From: Bretschneidera sinensis
Lineage: Eukaryota; Streptophyta; Magnoliopsida; Brassicales; Akaniaceae
NCBI GenBank assembly: GCA_023935145.1
Contig: CM043700.1
Span: 105,678,400 to 105,742,399 of the forward strand
Direction: 5' to 3'
Length of the DNA stretch: 64,000 nt
Shown here: piece by piece, positions 18,734 to 30,245 of the stretch
Numbering within the stretch: the stretch's first letter is position 1
How the letters are laid out: every line of letters starts with the position of its first letter
The notes under the pieces: model-generated
Seen by the model: only the letters and a program-made list of their open reading frames with translations
The model's database searches: none
What the model was told of the DNA's origin: nothing
Translations under genes and position numbers: made by a program

Positions 18734-19852
18734 ATGACTGATAACCCCAATGAGAATGTTGCTAGGACACTTAAGGATTACTTGCATCCTAGCCAAACAG
18801 CCACACCATCATGCATCATGTTTCCAGCAAATACTCGCCATCAAGATTTTAAAACAAGGATGATACAATTACTCCCTACGTTTCATGGCTTGAAAAATGA
18901 AAACCCATATGTGCACATCAAGGAGTTTGAGGAAGTAAGTTGTAACTTTTCATAGTCAAGATGCAACTGATGACATCGTGAGACTCAAGTTCTTTCCTTT
19001 CGCTTTGAAGGATAGAACTAAGAGTTGGCTATACTCGCTGAGACCACGATCTATTGGGTCATAGAATGATATGACTTAGGTCTTCTTTAATAAATATTTC
19101 CCTCAACTTAAGACCAATGCTTTAAAAAGGCAAATCTCCACCTTTGCACAAAAGAACAATAAGACTTTGTATCAGTCTTGGGAGAAATTTAAGGAATTGT
19201 AAAGTATGTGTCCTCACCATGGGTATGAGAATTGGCGTTTAGTGAGCTATTTTTATGAGGGACTTACTTATAGAGAGCGCCAATTTGTAGAAATGATGTG
19301 TAATGGTGAATTTTTACAAAAAGAGTATGATGAGGCCATAGAGTACCTCAATGAACTTGCTGAAAAAGCTCACACTTGGACTGGACCTAGTGCTACTGAA
19401 GTACAAATAGGTCACGACCTGTAGGAAACCCCACTGGTGGTGGAATTTACCATATTAGGGAAGAGAATAACCTAAAAGCTAAGGTTGAGATGCTCACTAG
19501 GGAGTTAGATGCGTTAAAGACTAAAGGCTCAAAGCCAACACACGTGGCTAATCATGCCGAATCTTTAGAACCATGTTTTATGTGCGACGGGGTAGGTCAT
19601 CCCACCCAAGAGTGTCCCACATTTGCTGATATGAGAGGGATGTATGAGGAACAATGTAATGCCTTAGGCATGTACAAGAAGCCTTTAGCACCCTTCTCTA
19701 ATACCTATAATCCAGGGTGGCATAATCACTCCAATTTCAGTTAGAAGTCTAAAAACCAACAGCTTGTACAACCCCCTATATCATATCCTGCACCATATCA
19801 TGCACCCTTATCCTCTAGGAGTTCTTTAGAAGACACTTTGCATGCTTTTATT
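18734..19852 (+). pseudogene. G1 gag, N-terminal and central part
   Basis: Starts with MTDNPNENVARTLKDYL and PTFHGLKNENPYVHIKEFEE, the Athila capsid start. After several stops and frame changes (18953-19200) it resumes with NWRLVSYFYEGLTYRERQFVEM, then EAIEYLNELAEKAHTW, and near 19573-19615 a CCHC zinc knuckle CFMCDGVGHPTQECP. The Asn/Tyr-rich NTYNPGWHNHSNFS block follows. It is split at 19853 by the G2 solo LTR and resumes at 21190. Gag would coat element RNA in cytoplasmic particles. Confidence 0.85.
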
Positions 19853-19857
19853 GTGGC

Positions 19858-21184
19858 TGATAAGTGCCAAATATTGCATATTTTGGCCACTTAATTTACA
19901 TTTGTTAGCTTAAGAATTTGTTATTTTGAGTTGTTTTCGTTGTTTTTCAGGTTTACAAGCACTGGGAAAGAAGTTTCACTAAAATTGCCAGAATTTCCTG
20001 TACAGATCAGTCATTTTTGTAGATTTTACAGTATTGATTCAGGAAGAACTAGGAGATGAGCCATATATGCTTGGAAAGATCCGGAAGTCTATTTTCTGAG
20101 GAATTTTACGGCTCGTAAAAATGATTTCTCTAGAGAAAGTTATGGCCGTTTTAGTAGACAAGGGTCGAGCTGAAGATGTCTAGTGCGATCGATCGCACCA
20201 GACTTGCGATCGATCGTAGGTGCGCACTTGCATATCCCACATCGGTTAAAAATGCTTTATAGTGCACCAGCATGTGATTGATCGCACCATGCTGCGATTG
20301 AGTGCACTCGGGTAGTATCCCACATCGAATTTGCAACCTATTGTGCTCTGGGACTCCCCCTATAAAAGCACCATCTCACTTCATCATTCAGTGTGCAATT
20401 CCTGAGCCATTTGGTGTAATCCGGTGGATGTCTACTAGCATTCTGGTGGAACCCGAAGGCTTTGCTACCATGAGGGGAAGCGCCACCCAACAGCGAGTGG
20501 AATTTCTCCCATGTATAGTTATTTATTTCTTTTTATTTAGTTTTAAAGTTTAATGTTTAGCACTTGTATTGTGAACTTTAGTTTCATAATTATGAGAGGC
20601 TAAAATCTTCAGTTAAGGTTGAAGATGAGGCCTTTCCATTGTTTATCATTATATTTTCAGATTTGCGCATAACAATTCTGATGTTTTTAGTATAAATGTT
20701 CTGTTCAATTATTTGAGTAAATCTTATGATTGATTGCTTTTAATTGTTAAATTGGATATTCTTTGTATTTCATCTGATGGATACATCGAATCGTTTTCGA
20801 TTAAATTGGATTTCCTTTGTGATTTTTTAAGAGCGGATACATTGGATGCTTTTAGTTTAATTGGGATATTCGTTGTTTTTTTGTTTAAAGTTGGATTCAT
20901 GGAATTTTTTGATTACTTTTATATAGAACATGAAAATATATGCTTTACTTTGGTGTGGTGGATTCAGAAACCTTAGTCTTGTTATCATTTGCTTTAAACC
21001 AATTTAGTTTAAGTTTATATTTCTTTGCACAATATAATACAAAATTCGGAACTAGGTTAAATTAGGGTTAGTTTAGATAAAATTATATTTTCACAACGCA
21101 ATTCCCTGTGGATTCGACCTCGCACTTGCACAGATTATATTGCAAACGATTCGTACGCTTGTGAGTAATTTAAAACTCACAACA
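19858..21184 (+). repeat. Solo LTR of family G2
   Basis: A 1327-bp LTR (TGATAAGTGCC...CTCACAACA) flanked by a perfect GTGGC duplication (19853-19857 and 21185-21189). It has no internal sequence and is the product of LTR-LTR recombination of a former full element. It matches the LTRs at 46368, 50548 and 55466 over most of its length. It differs in U3, where it has palindromes (20183-20307) in place of the 188-bp duplication of the others. TATA box at 20361-20368. Confidence 0.95.
20183..20307 (+). repeat. GTGCGATCGATCGCAC palindromes in the G2 solo LTR
   Basis: A perfect 16-bp palindrome GTGCGATCGATCGCAC at 20183-20198. A near copy lies at about 20205-20218. Two decayed units have dyad centres near 20279.5 and 20299.5. 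Centre-to-centre steps are 21, 68 and 20 bp. An extra GTGCGCAC lies at 20220-20227. The cluster ends 54 bp before the TATA box. Confidence 0.8.
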
Positions 21185-21189
21185 GTGGC

Positions 21190-23085
21190 ACAGGGTAAGA
21201 CAAACCAAAGATGTGAAGCATTAATTACGCAGGTTGTTGAAGAGAACAAGGAAATAAGGAGTCAAGTGTCCAAATTGATGGGCTCCTCGAGTGTGAAGGA
21301 ACGAGGTAAGTTCCCTTCTCAAGCTCAGTCTATACCCCACGGTCAACACATGGCACAAGCAAATCTAAAAGATGTGAATGCCATTGTGACAAGAAGTGGT
21401 AAGTCATTACGCATCCCAACAACAAACAAATCCGAGGATGTGGAAAAGGGTCAAGGTAGTAGTGATGCCGAGCTGCCCAAGGACCTTGAGGTTACCAAGA
21501 GCCCTATTAAGGCACCATTCCTTCAAGCCTTAAAATCAAACAAGAAAAATCAGGACCTAAACAATGAAATCCTAGAGAACCTAAGGCAAGTAAAACTTAA
21601 TTTTCCTCTTTTGCATGTGATTAAACAAGTTCCTACTTATGCAAAAGTTCTCAAGGATTTGTGTATAATTAAGAGGAAGCACCGCATAAAGAAAACAGTG
21701 TTCCTGATAGAGCAAGTTAGTGCTTTAACTGAGCAAAGGATTCCCCCCAAATACAAGGATCCTGGTTTCCTAACCATTGCATGTAGCATTGGAAATCATG
21801 AGGTTGGACAAGCATTGTTAGATTTAGGAGCTAGTGTAAATCTGCTGCTGTTTTCTATTTATTTACAGTTACGGTTAGGAGAGATCAAAGCAACCATTGT
21901 GGTATTGCAATTGGCTGACCGTTCAGTCAAAGTATCTCGGGGTGTGGTAGAGGATGTTCTAATTCAAATTGATAAATTTTACTATCCTGTTGATTTCCTA
22001 ATCCTTGACACTACTTCTGCTGTTGACACTAACTCTAAAATTCATTTGATTTTGGGTAGACCTTTCCTTGCCACTGCAAATGCTCTTATTAATTGCAGGA
22101 ATGGACTCATGAAGCTGTCCTTTGGAAACATGACCCTCGAGGTAAACATCTTTAATGTTGCAAAACAACCGGAAGATGATGACGAGAGCCACCATTTATA
22201 CATAATTGAGTCACTCATCGATAGGGGAGCTTCTATAGCTCATGATTTTGATCTTCTTGAGTATTTTCTTGTTAATTTTGAGTTTGATTATATTAATGAT
22301 AAATCTGATGTAATCGATATTTGTGCTATTTTTGATAAATCTCAGGATTATGGCACTCGAGCATGGCAACCGAAGTTTGAGGAGTTGCTTGAAAAGAGCG
22401 AGAAACAAATTCCCTCAAGTGTGCAAGCACCCAAAGTTGAATTGAAGCCTTTGCCTAAGGGTTTGAAGCATGTTTTTCTCGGTCTAGGTGATACTTTTCC
22501 CGTTATTATCTCATTTGAATTATCTGAGTCTCAAAGTGAGAAATTAATTCGGACCCTAAATGAACATAAATCAGCCTTAGGTTGGAACATGGCTGATTTA
22601 AAAGGTGTTAGTCCCCTGGTTTGTTCTCATAAAATTAATTTGGATGAAAGAACTAGCCCTCGTAGAGACCCCCAGTGTAGGCTTAACCCCACTATGAAAG
22701 AAGTGGTGAAAAATGAAGTGTTAAAACTCTTAGATGCAGGAATTATATATCCCATAGTTGACGGTAAATGGGTAAGTCCTACACAAGTCGTTCCTAAAAA
22801 GTTAGGTGTCACTATGGTAAAGAATGACCTAGGAGAGTTAGTCCCTACAAAACTTGTGACCGGGTGGCGAATGTGCATTGATTACAAAAAATTAAATGCT
22901 GCCACCCAGAAAGACCATTTCCCACTCCCTTTTATCGATCAAATTCTTGAGCGTGTAGCTGGTCATCCTTTTTATTGTTTCTTGGATGGTTATTCTGGTT
23001 ATTATCAAATTGAAATTGCATTAGAAGACCAAGATAAAACCACTTTCACTTGTCTTTTTGGTACTTAGGCTTTTCGTAGAATGCC
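21190..23085 (+). pseudogene. G1 gag C-terminus, protease and RT N-terminal half
   Basis: Open for about 640 codons, the first few belonging to the solo LTR. The gag end (QGKTNQRCEALITQVVEENK, then IVTRSGKSL) leads to the protease, where LLDLGASVNLL marks the active site near 21820 and LGRPFLATANALI its end. RT begins near 22560 with HKSALGWNMADLKGVSP, MCIDYKKLNAATQKDHFPLPFIDQILE and FLDGYSGYYQI. A TAG at 23066 and a one-base T insertion near 23085 then break the frame. Residues around the first RT catalytic Asp (FLDGYSGY) are intact. This is the longest nearly intact pol segment of G1. Confidence 0.9.
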
Positions 23086-23541
23086 ATTTTGGATTGTGTA
23101 ATACACCTGCTACTTTTCAACGTTGCATGATGAGTATTTTTAGTGATATGGTTGAAAATTGCATGGAAGTTTTTATGGATGACTTGACTATTTTTGGATC
23201 TTCATTTGATGCATACTTATTGAATTTAGAGAGAGTATTGATTCGTTATGAGGAGAAGGAATTAGTTTTAAATTAGGAAAAATGCCATTTCATGGTACAT
23301 TCAGGTATTGTTTTAAGACATATTGTTTCTTCTAAAGGGATAGAGGTTGATCAATCTAAGATTGAATTTATTTCTAAGTTTCCTACACCTAAGACAGTAA
23401 AGGATGTGAGATCCTTTCTTGGTCATGTTGGTTCTTATAGGAGGTTCATACAAAATTTTTCCAACATATCTAGACCACTATGTGCCTCCTAGTTAAAGAT
23501 GCCCATTTGAGTGGACACAATCTTGTCAAGAGACCTTTAAA
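23086..23541 (+). pseudogene. G1 RT C-terminal half
   Basis: After the frameshift it reads FGLCNTPATFQRCMMSIFSDMVE and the catalytic box FMDDLTIFG (23170-23198). Then GIEVDQSKIEFISKFPTPKTVKDVRSFLGHVGSYRRFI, the RT connection and thumb. Stops occur at 23274 and near 23490. The order and motifs are those of Gypsy RT, and both catalytic Asp residues are present. Confidence 0.9.
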
Positions 23542-23955
23542 ATGCTGATTGGCAAGCTTACTTCAGCACACATAATACAGTCAACTGATTGGACTTTACC
23601 TTTTGAAATAATGTGTGATGCTAGTAACTTTGCTGTAGGTGCTGTTCTTGGACAACGAAGAGAGGGGAAGCCTTTTGTCATTTACTATACTAGTAAAACC
23701 CTAAATAGTGCTCAAATGAATTACTCCACCACTGAAAAAGAATTGCTAGCTGTAGTATTTACTTTGAACATGTTTCGTGCTTATTTAATTGGTTCTCCTA
23801 TTCTTATTTTCATAGATCATGCAATCCTTAAGTACCTTCTTACAAAGAAGGATGCTAAGGCACGATTAATACGGTGGATCTTACTCTTGCAAGAATTTGA
23901 CATCACCATCAAAGACAAGAAAGGAGTAGAGAACATAGTGGCTGACCATCTCTAG
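23542..23955 (+). pseudogene. G1 RNase H
   Basis: A 137-codon open segment. [17 protein letters not shown] has the first catalytic Asp, [16 protein letters not shown] the Glu and [11 protein letters not shown] the next Asp. It ends [13 protein letters not shown] with a stop at 23953. RNase H degrades the RNA strand during reverse transcription. This domain looks intact but is separated by stops from RT and integrase. Confidence 0.9.
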
Positions 23956-25309
23956 AGGCTCACATTTGAGGACACCTCTGACGACATGCCAATCAAGGAT
24001 GATTTTCTCGATGAGCATTTACTCTCTATTACTTCTCTACCATGGTTTGCTCATATCGTGAATTATTTGGTTGCTGGTGAGATACCAAGACAAGAGGAAG
24101 TTCTTGACTGAGGTATGTAATTTTTATTGGGATGACCCTTGTCTTTTCAAGTACTACCCTGACCAAATTTTAAGATGTTGCATCCCTAATGAAGAGATTG
24201 CCAGTGTCTTGGAATTTTGTTACTCCCAAGCTTGTGGGGGCCACTTTTCAATGAAAAAAACCACTGCAAAAATTTTACAATGTGGATTTTATTGGCCCAC
24301 ATTGTTTAAAGATTCAAACATCTATTTTCGTTCATGTGAAAAGTGTCAGAAGTTAGGAACTGCGTCTCATCGTAATATGATGCCCTTAAACCCAATTTTA
24401 GTGATTGAAATCTTTGATTGTTAGGGTATTGATTTTATGGGACCATTTCCTCCTTCTTTCGGATATCAATATATCATTGTGGCAATAGATTATGTGTCAA
24501 AATGGGTAGAGGTAGCAGCTTGCCGGAGCAATGATAATAGAACAGTAATTAAATTTCTCAAAGAAAATGTGTTATCTCGATTTGGTACACCACGTGCTAT
24601 AATTAGTGATCGAGGTACACATTTTTGCAACTGTTCTTTTGAAGCTTTGATGAGAGAATATGGGGTGTTACATAAGATCTCTACTGCCTACCACCCTAAG
24701 ACAAGTGGACAGGTAGAACTTGCAAACAGGGAAATTAAGCAAATTTTAGAAAAAATGGTCAACCCGGATCGCAAGGATTGGTCTTTGAGACTAGTTGATG
24801 CGCTTTGGGCTTACTGTATAGCTTTCAAAACTCCCTTAGGTATGTCACCTTATAGGCTTGTTTTTGGAAAGCCTTGCCACTTACCTGTAGAGCTCGAGCA
24901 TCGAGCATATTGGGCCATCAAGCACTTCAACTTTGACATGGGAGAAGCAAGTAAGCTTAGGAAATTTCAGTTGACCGAACTAGAGGAGTTGAGAAATGAT
25001 GCTTACGAGAACTCTAGAATCTATAAGACTAAAATGAAAGTATTTCATGATAATAAAATTTTGAGGAAAACATTTAAGCCTAATGATCGGGTGTTCTTAT
25101 ATGATTCTAGACTCCATAAGCACCCAGGAAAACTTCGGTCGAGGTGGACCGACCCTTTTGTAGTAAAAAATGTTTTTGCAAATGGAGTGGTAGAAATAGA
25201 GTATACTAAAGATGGTAGGATCTTTAAAGTAAATGGTCAACGCTTTAAAATCTTAATTGATAGGCAAGATCCAGAAGTGGAAGACATTCCACTTATGGAT
25301 CTGGTCTAG
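23956..25309 (+). pseudogene. G1 integrase
   Basis: The zinc-binding HHCC module lies at about 24215-24350 (GGHFSMKKT...SCEKCQKLG). After a TAG at 24422 the catalytic core is open for 290 codons: [33 protein letters not shown] and [14 protein letters not shown] give the D,D,E triad. The C-terminal part has [18 protein letters not shown] and a basic tail ([18 protein letters not shown]), without a chromodomain. The frame ends naturally at 25309. It is nearly intact and would insert cDNA in the nucleus. Confidence 0.92.
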
Positions 25310-25890
25310 TCACTTTGACCACACCACACAGGTATATTTTTATTTATTTTTCTTTTGTTTTGTTTGTTTTGTTCAAATTTATTTCAATTTTAATTTTTAG
25401 TTTTTTTTAGCATGATTTAATCTAATTCATAGCTTAAAGGTTATTTTTATTAATTTTATTTGGCTAATTTTATTTTTTTTTATATGTGGAACAAACAAGT
25501 TTTTTTTAAAAAAAACAGGTCCAAGCAGAGCCTGCCGTGCCCCAGCATGAGCCGCGCCACACTGCACAGCATTCATCACGAGCAGAGCACACCGCACCGT
25601 AGCCCGTCCCGTGCCGCACCACCCAGCAACCTTCCCACGCCTTCAAGCCACGACTCCCACCAAGCCGCGCCGCACCGCGCCAACGCCACCTGTTCTGCCC
25701 ACACGATCTGCACAATTTAAAAACACAAATCTGCACCTTTCTTCTTCATTTCTCATTTGAAAACACAACAGCCCCTTTCTCTCTCTCTCCTCCTCTCTCC
25801 AAACCCTCACTTACCCACTCACTTTCTTTAACTATTTCTTGATTCTAACATCATTTCTTGAAGAATTTCTCACTCTTATTACAGATTTGC
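25310..25890 (+). other. G1 spacer with GC-rich cluster and leader-like sequence
   Basis: No gene. 25320-25520 is AT-rich. 25525-25690 is GC-rich with many GCCGCGCC/GCCGCACC-like motifs (for example 25551, 25591, 25613, 25664), reminiscent of the G1 LTR array. TTTAAAAACAC at 25716-25726 could act as a TATA-like box. 25740-25830 is pyrimidine-rich (CTCTCTCTCTCCTCCTCTCTCC), like a 5' leader. The order resembles the promoter-like module in front of the C2 accessory ORF. Confidence 0.5.
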
Positions 25891-25894
25891 TAAA

Positions 25895-27162
25895 AATGTC
25901 TCCAAAAAGCTTGGTTCAGATAGGATTTTGGGTTTTTCAAGAAGATTTCAAGTTGGTGGGTACTCTTTCTTCTCTCCAACTTTGGGCATCAAGTAAGGCC
26001 AATTTCTTCTCTTTGTTGTTCATTTGTGCTATTTGGGTGGTTGATATTGACTTAGTTATGTTGTTCTATACATTTGATCAAGGGGGAAACAACCTCAAGA
26101 GTATGATGAGAGCAAATTTGTTAGTTTTGAGGCTAGTGAGTGATAAATGCTAGGAAAATCATTCCTGAGAGAGGATTCACTATCACAGAGAGGGGAAACC
26201 CAACCTTGTTTAGAATGATTATTGATAGGAATTGGGGTATATTTGCAAGACAACCACCTTATTCCCTTACAAATGCGGTTCGAGAATTCTATGCTAATGC
26301 AGAAGAGCATTGGAATGGTAAGGTAATGGTGAAAAGAAAAACAGTTTCTTTTAGCAGCACATCTATCAATAGATTATATGGGCTACCTGACATAAAAAAT
26401 AGTGAGTATATTGCATATGTGTCTCATATTGATTATGACGAAGTTTGCAATACTCTCTGTATTCCGAGCACCACTTGGAAAATGACGGGTGATATCCCTA
26501 AAGCCTTGCCTGGTACTTCTCTGACTGTCAATGCTCGGGCTTGGCAATATTTTGTGTGTCAGAGGTTGATGCCTGCTACGCACTATAGTGACCTCACTGT
26601 TAAGAGAGTTGTTCTGATTTATGCCATTTTGATGGGCATTGACTATTGATGTGGGCCAAATCATATTTAATTCTATCATACACACTGTGAGACAAAAGCT
26701 TGGATTGTACTTCCCTTCATTAATTACCCAATTATGCATCCGAACCGGAGTCCAGTACAGTTCTGATGAGGAGGCCCAGCAATCCAAAAAGCCCATCGAT
26801 GATGGCTGCTCAATCTGATTAAAGCCTTAAGGCCGCCAGCTCCGGGAGAGAGAGCAGCGATGGCTGCCCCCCCTCCTCCCTCTAGGCATTTCACTATTGC
26901 AGAGTGCCTTGAGCATTTAGAGATTCGTTTTGACGAGCATCTGAAACTCTTGCATGATAAGTTTGATCGTCAAGAATGATTCTTGGCTAGGCAAGCCGAT
27001 TATCAAGCGGGGGTATACTCTTCTTTTGGTCAGATGTACCAACACCTTGCCTCTGCCACTGGTTGTGACATGGATCACTTTCCCACTTTGCCACCCTATC
27101 CGAGCTCATCTTTTGATCCAGCTCCCGAGGAAGGTGAAGAGAATGAAGACATAGAGGATTAG
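25895..27162 (+). pseudogene. G1 accessory ORF, putative plant transposon protein domain (PF20167-like)
   Basis: Starts probably at MSPKSLVQ (25895), but early frames are broken. The core is open at 26140-26649: ARKIIPERGFTITERGNPTLFRMI, WGIFARQPPYSLTNAVREFYANAEEHW, TVSFSSTSINRLYGLPD, then TVNARAWQYFVCQRLMPATHYSDLT. This is the same domain as in the C2 ORF. After several stops, 26863-27162 gives a Pro-rich start, then ECLEHLEIRFDEHLKLLHDKFDRQE, a probable coiled coil, and an acidic end EEGEENEDIED. Function is unknown. It lies downstream of integrase, where some Athila elements have an envelope-like ORF, but I see no clear signal peptide or transmembrane segment in the open core. Confidence 0.75.
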
Positions 27163-28873
27163 TTTTGGGTTCTATCTTGTTTGTCTCATTTTATTTTATT
27201 TTTTTTATTATCGGATGACTGTACTAACATTTATTGTGTATTCTTGTTCGTTATTTTATTTTTCATATTTTATTTCTGTTTTTAGTTAATTATTTAGATT
27301 TCATGTGTTAACCTAACATACGGTGGGAATCTTAATGTTACACCGCGCAGTTGCTTTCTTTTTTGTTTTGTTCTATGTTATAGATCGAAATTTCAACAAG
27401 AAGAACGACATGCAGTTCAAATGGTGGTGCACAATTTTCAGCTTCTGTACATTTTTGGTTACAAAGGGAGTTTCCTTTACTTTTTCTTTCACATTGAGGG
27501 CTATGCAATTTTTAAGTTGGGGGTGGAGGAAACGTATTTCTTCTTTTTTTCATTGAACTGCTAGGTGTCATTTTCCCTTTTTGTTTGTTTTTAGCATGCT
27601 TTATGTTAGCCTTGGAGTTAACTCATATGTCAATGATACGAGCCTAATTGAGATAGCATATAGCGTTTAGAAGAAGTTAAATCTTGCATTGGTTTGAGAG
27701 TAATTTAAGTGTCAATCTTCATTTGGTTTGAGACTCTAGTTTGCGGTAAGATTGCATGATTAGTCTAAAACATTTAGAGAAGTTTTATGTGTTATTGTTT
27801 TGCGAATACTTTTGCGGTCTCGACAAGCTCTAGAACTTATTTGATAATCACTTGAGGTGAATTCCTAGAATGCACATTACTTAGGATATGATATAGGCCA
27901 TTTTTGGACCGTTTAAGCTTTTCAAACTTACCATTGCTATATTTATCGCTAGTTACCTGTTTGAGCCTTTTCTTGAAAAAGAATTTGAGTCTTGTTTCTT
28001 TCGATAACCCATTTACTTACTTTTATGAGCCTAAAAATATTTTATCCTTACCTTTCTTTAAAAAAAAAAAAAAAACTTAGTTATACACATTTGTTGAGAA
28101 GCACTTAAGAGGAGTAAGGAGGGAAATATGAAAAAAAATATTACTACCATAACTTAAGTACATTAAAGGAGATAAGTTGGGGGTTATGGAAAAGAAAAGA
28201 AAAGAAAAAAAATGATAAAGGAGGTGAATGGACTTATGCCAAAAAAAAAAAAGTGAATTATAGCAAAGAAAGAAGAAAAGAAAAAAATTGGTGATTTATT
28301 GAAAGAAATGCTCGAAAAATGGTTGAAAGAGTTAGGTGTGAAGTAAGGTTATCCAGTGCTTAGTGTGGTTGTGTTTAAAACTAAGAGATTGAGTTTTTTT
28401 ACTTGTTGAATCCTCCCCATTATTTCTTAACCTTTACCTTAGCCTAACATTACAAGCTTATTAAAGACCTATTGATCCAAGGTGGTGTGATTTTTCTACA
28501 ATAGTGGAGAGTGATTTGAAAAGTGAGCATATGGAGCTTGTTTTTATGATTGATGTCACGCAAATTAATATATATTAGAGACCAAGACTTGTATTCATGA
28601 TTGTTGTGCATAAAATCATCTGGGTGTTCAGATTAATGGATTGTGGTAAGATAGATGTTAAGAGTTGATAACAATTTTAAGATTGATGTTTGGATTACTT
28701 TTGGACTTGGGTGATATTTAATGATTCTATGTGCTGTGTGTTATGTGCGATTTTTGAGACAAAAAGTTGAATTACTCTTGGATTAACACTAACATTGCTT
28801 TACTAAATAAAGAATTCAGTTCATGTTTCTCGCTTGAATTGCTAGCAACTAGTAATAAGCTAATTGGGGTTTA
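27163..28873 (+). other. G1 3' non-coding region with low-complexity A/G tracts
   Basis: No gene. It contains two internal polypurine-like motifs AAGTTGGGGGT (27514-27526 and 28174-28186), a poly-A tract at 28062-28076 and purine-rich GAAAAGAAAAGAAAAG-type runs at 28190-28290. The true polypurine tract is the AATTGGGGTTTA block at 28862-28873, immediately before the 3' LTR. Long AT-rich 3' regions are usual in Athila. Confidence 0.7.
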
Positions 28874-30245
28874 TAATGAGAGTCACATCTTAACAGTACT
28901 TATTTGTTAGCATTTTAGGGTTGATCTAGGTTTGAATTGCACTTTTATACCTTAAAAACTCTAAGGTGATATTCTTGGATTGTTGATATATTTCGATGCA
29001 TTTTCAGGTACTTTGAGTCCAAAAGAGATGGAAAACTATCATAGCTTAAAGCACGATGCTTCGATGCATATCAGAGTGAAGACATGGTTGCGGAAGGACA
29101 AAATGAAGAGAAACCAAGTCCTTAGTGTTCCATGCTGCGGCCTAGAACTTCAAGCCTCGGCCCCCAGAACCACCAACTTCTCGGATAGGAAAAGAAGTGT
29201 GTGCGCTGCGGCTTAGAAAGTTTGAGCCGCAGCCTCCAGAACCAAATCCAAAAGAGCCAAGAAGACATCAGTGTGCGCCGCAGCCTGGCAGTTTGAGCCG
29301 CAACCTGGACCAATCTGAGCCGCGGCCTCCAGAAGCATGAAGAAAACCAAAAGTTTGAGCCGCAACGTGAGCGCGATGTTTTGTTTTCGAGTCACGGCCT
29401 AATTAGGGTTTTAAATAATAGTTTAGACACGAAAACACCCTTGGACCTTTTGTATTATAAATAGATCACTTAGGGTTTGATAAAGGCATCATTAAGGTTG
29501 GAAAACTCAAGAAGGCTGCCACATTCTCTCCCATCAAAGTGTTCAAGAATGAGCCCCATGGCCAACTAATCTCCAACCAAGGCGAAGGGATGAATCTCTA
29601 GGTGTAGTTGTTCTTAATTTCTATTCTTGATTCAGTTGTAGTTTGGATTTATCGTTAACCATTGTTATGATTTACTTTTTGATTTGATTAGAAGATTTTC
29701 TCTTAATCCAGTGATTGTATCTTTCTCTTCGATATAAGTCTAGTCATGCTCTTCTTATGTCAACATTGTTAGATGTGATTGATTTCGATAGATTTATCTT
29801 TTAGGTTTGTCAATTACAGCGATTTTTTCATTAAGATATATTGTTGTTTCTTGATAAATCTGTAAGATAGGTTATGTGTGCTTGAATCGAAAGTAAAAAG
29901 TATTTCATAGCAATTACATTAGGGTTTACATGTACTTTGATTGAATATTTGCCGATTGCCTGTTTAGGATGTGAAACTAGCAATCGAGAAAGAAACAATT
30001 GAATCAAGATTAGAATAAGGCAACAAACCTAGGGAGGATTCCCGGAACCTTGTTATCTCTCCATTATATTCTTCGTTATATTTATACAATTCTCTCATAT
30101 TACTCTATTTATCAAAACTCAGATTCTCTCACTTGATCTTTATCGTTCGTGTTAAGGTTTACACTTTCCCTTGTAGTTCGTTTTTCCTCGTGGGATCGAC
30201 ACCTCAACTATACACAATAACCGCGTATTAGTTTGAGCGTAATCA
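28874..30245 (+). repeat. G1 3' LTR
   Basis: Matches 17023-18444. The first dinucleotide is TA rather than TG, a G to A change. It carries nine GCCGCGGCCT-like units at 29134, 29154, 29205, 29226, 29277, 29297, 29319, 29359 and 29391 (steps 20, 51, 21, 51, 20, 22, 40, 32). The TATA box is at 29455-29464. It ends AATCA before the GCAAG duplication. Confidence 0.95.

Larger units (their letters stand above)
17023..30245 (+). mobile_element. G1: Athila-type Gypsy element
   Basis: LTRs at 17023-18444 (1422 bp) and 28874-30245 (1372 bp) flank a complete but mutated internal region and a perfect 5-bp target duplication GCAAG (17018-17022 and 30246-30250). A tRNA-Asp-like primer site follows the 5' LTR. 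Gag, protease, RT, RNase H and integrase are in Gypsy order, and an accessory ORF follows integrase. A solo LTR of family G2 lies in gag. G1 is inserted in the gag-pol spacer of C2. Confidence 0.95.

Noticed and set aside
23041..23100. Programmed frameshift or readthrough in G1 RT
   Set aside because: The TAG and the extra T lie in the middle of the RT domain, not at a gag-pol junction. Further stops follow downstream, so simple decay is more likely.
25460..25720. Pro/Ser/His-rich 86-residue open frame
   Set aside because: Composition follows from the GC-rich motif cluster. No continuation or domain. Treated as non-coding promoter-like sequence.
26383..26796. Minus-strand 137-residue open frame
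   Set aside because: Antisense to the G1 accessory ORF. No similarity to Tat antisense ORFs and no promoter.
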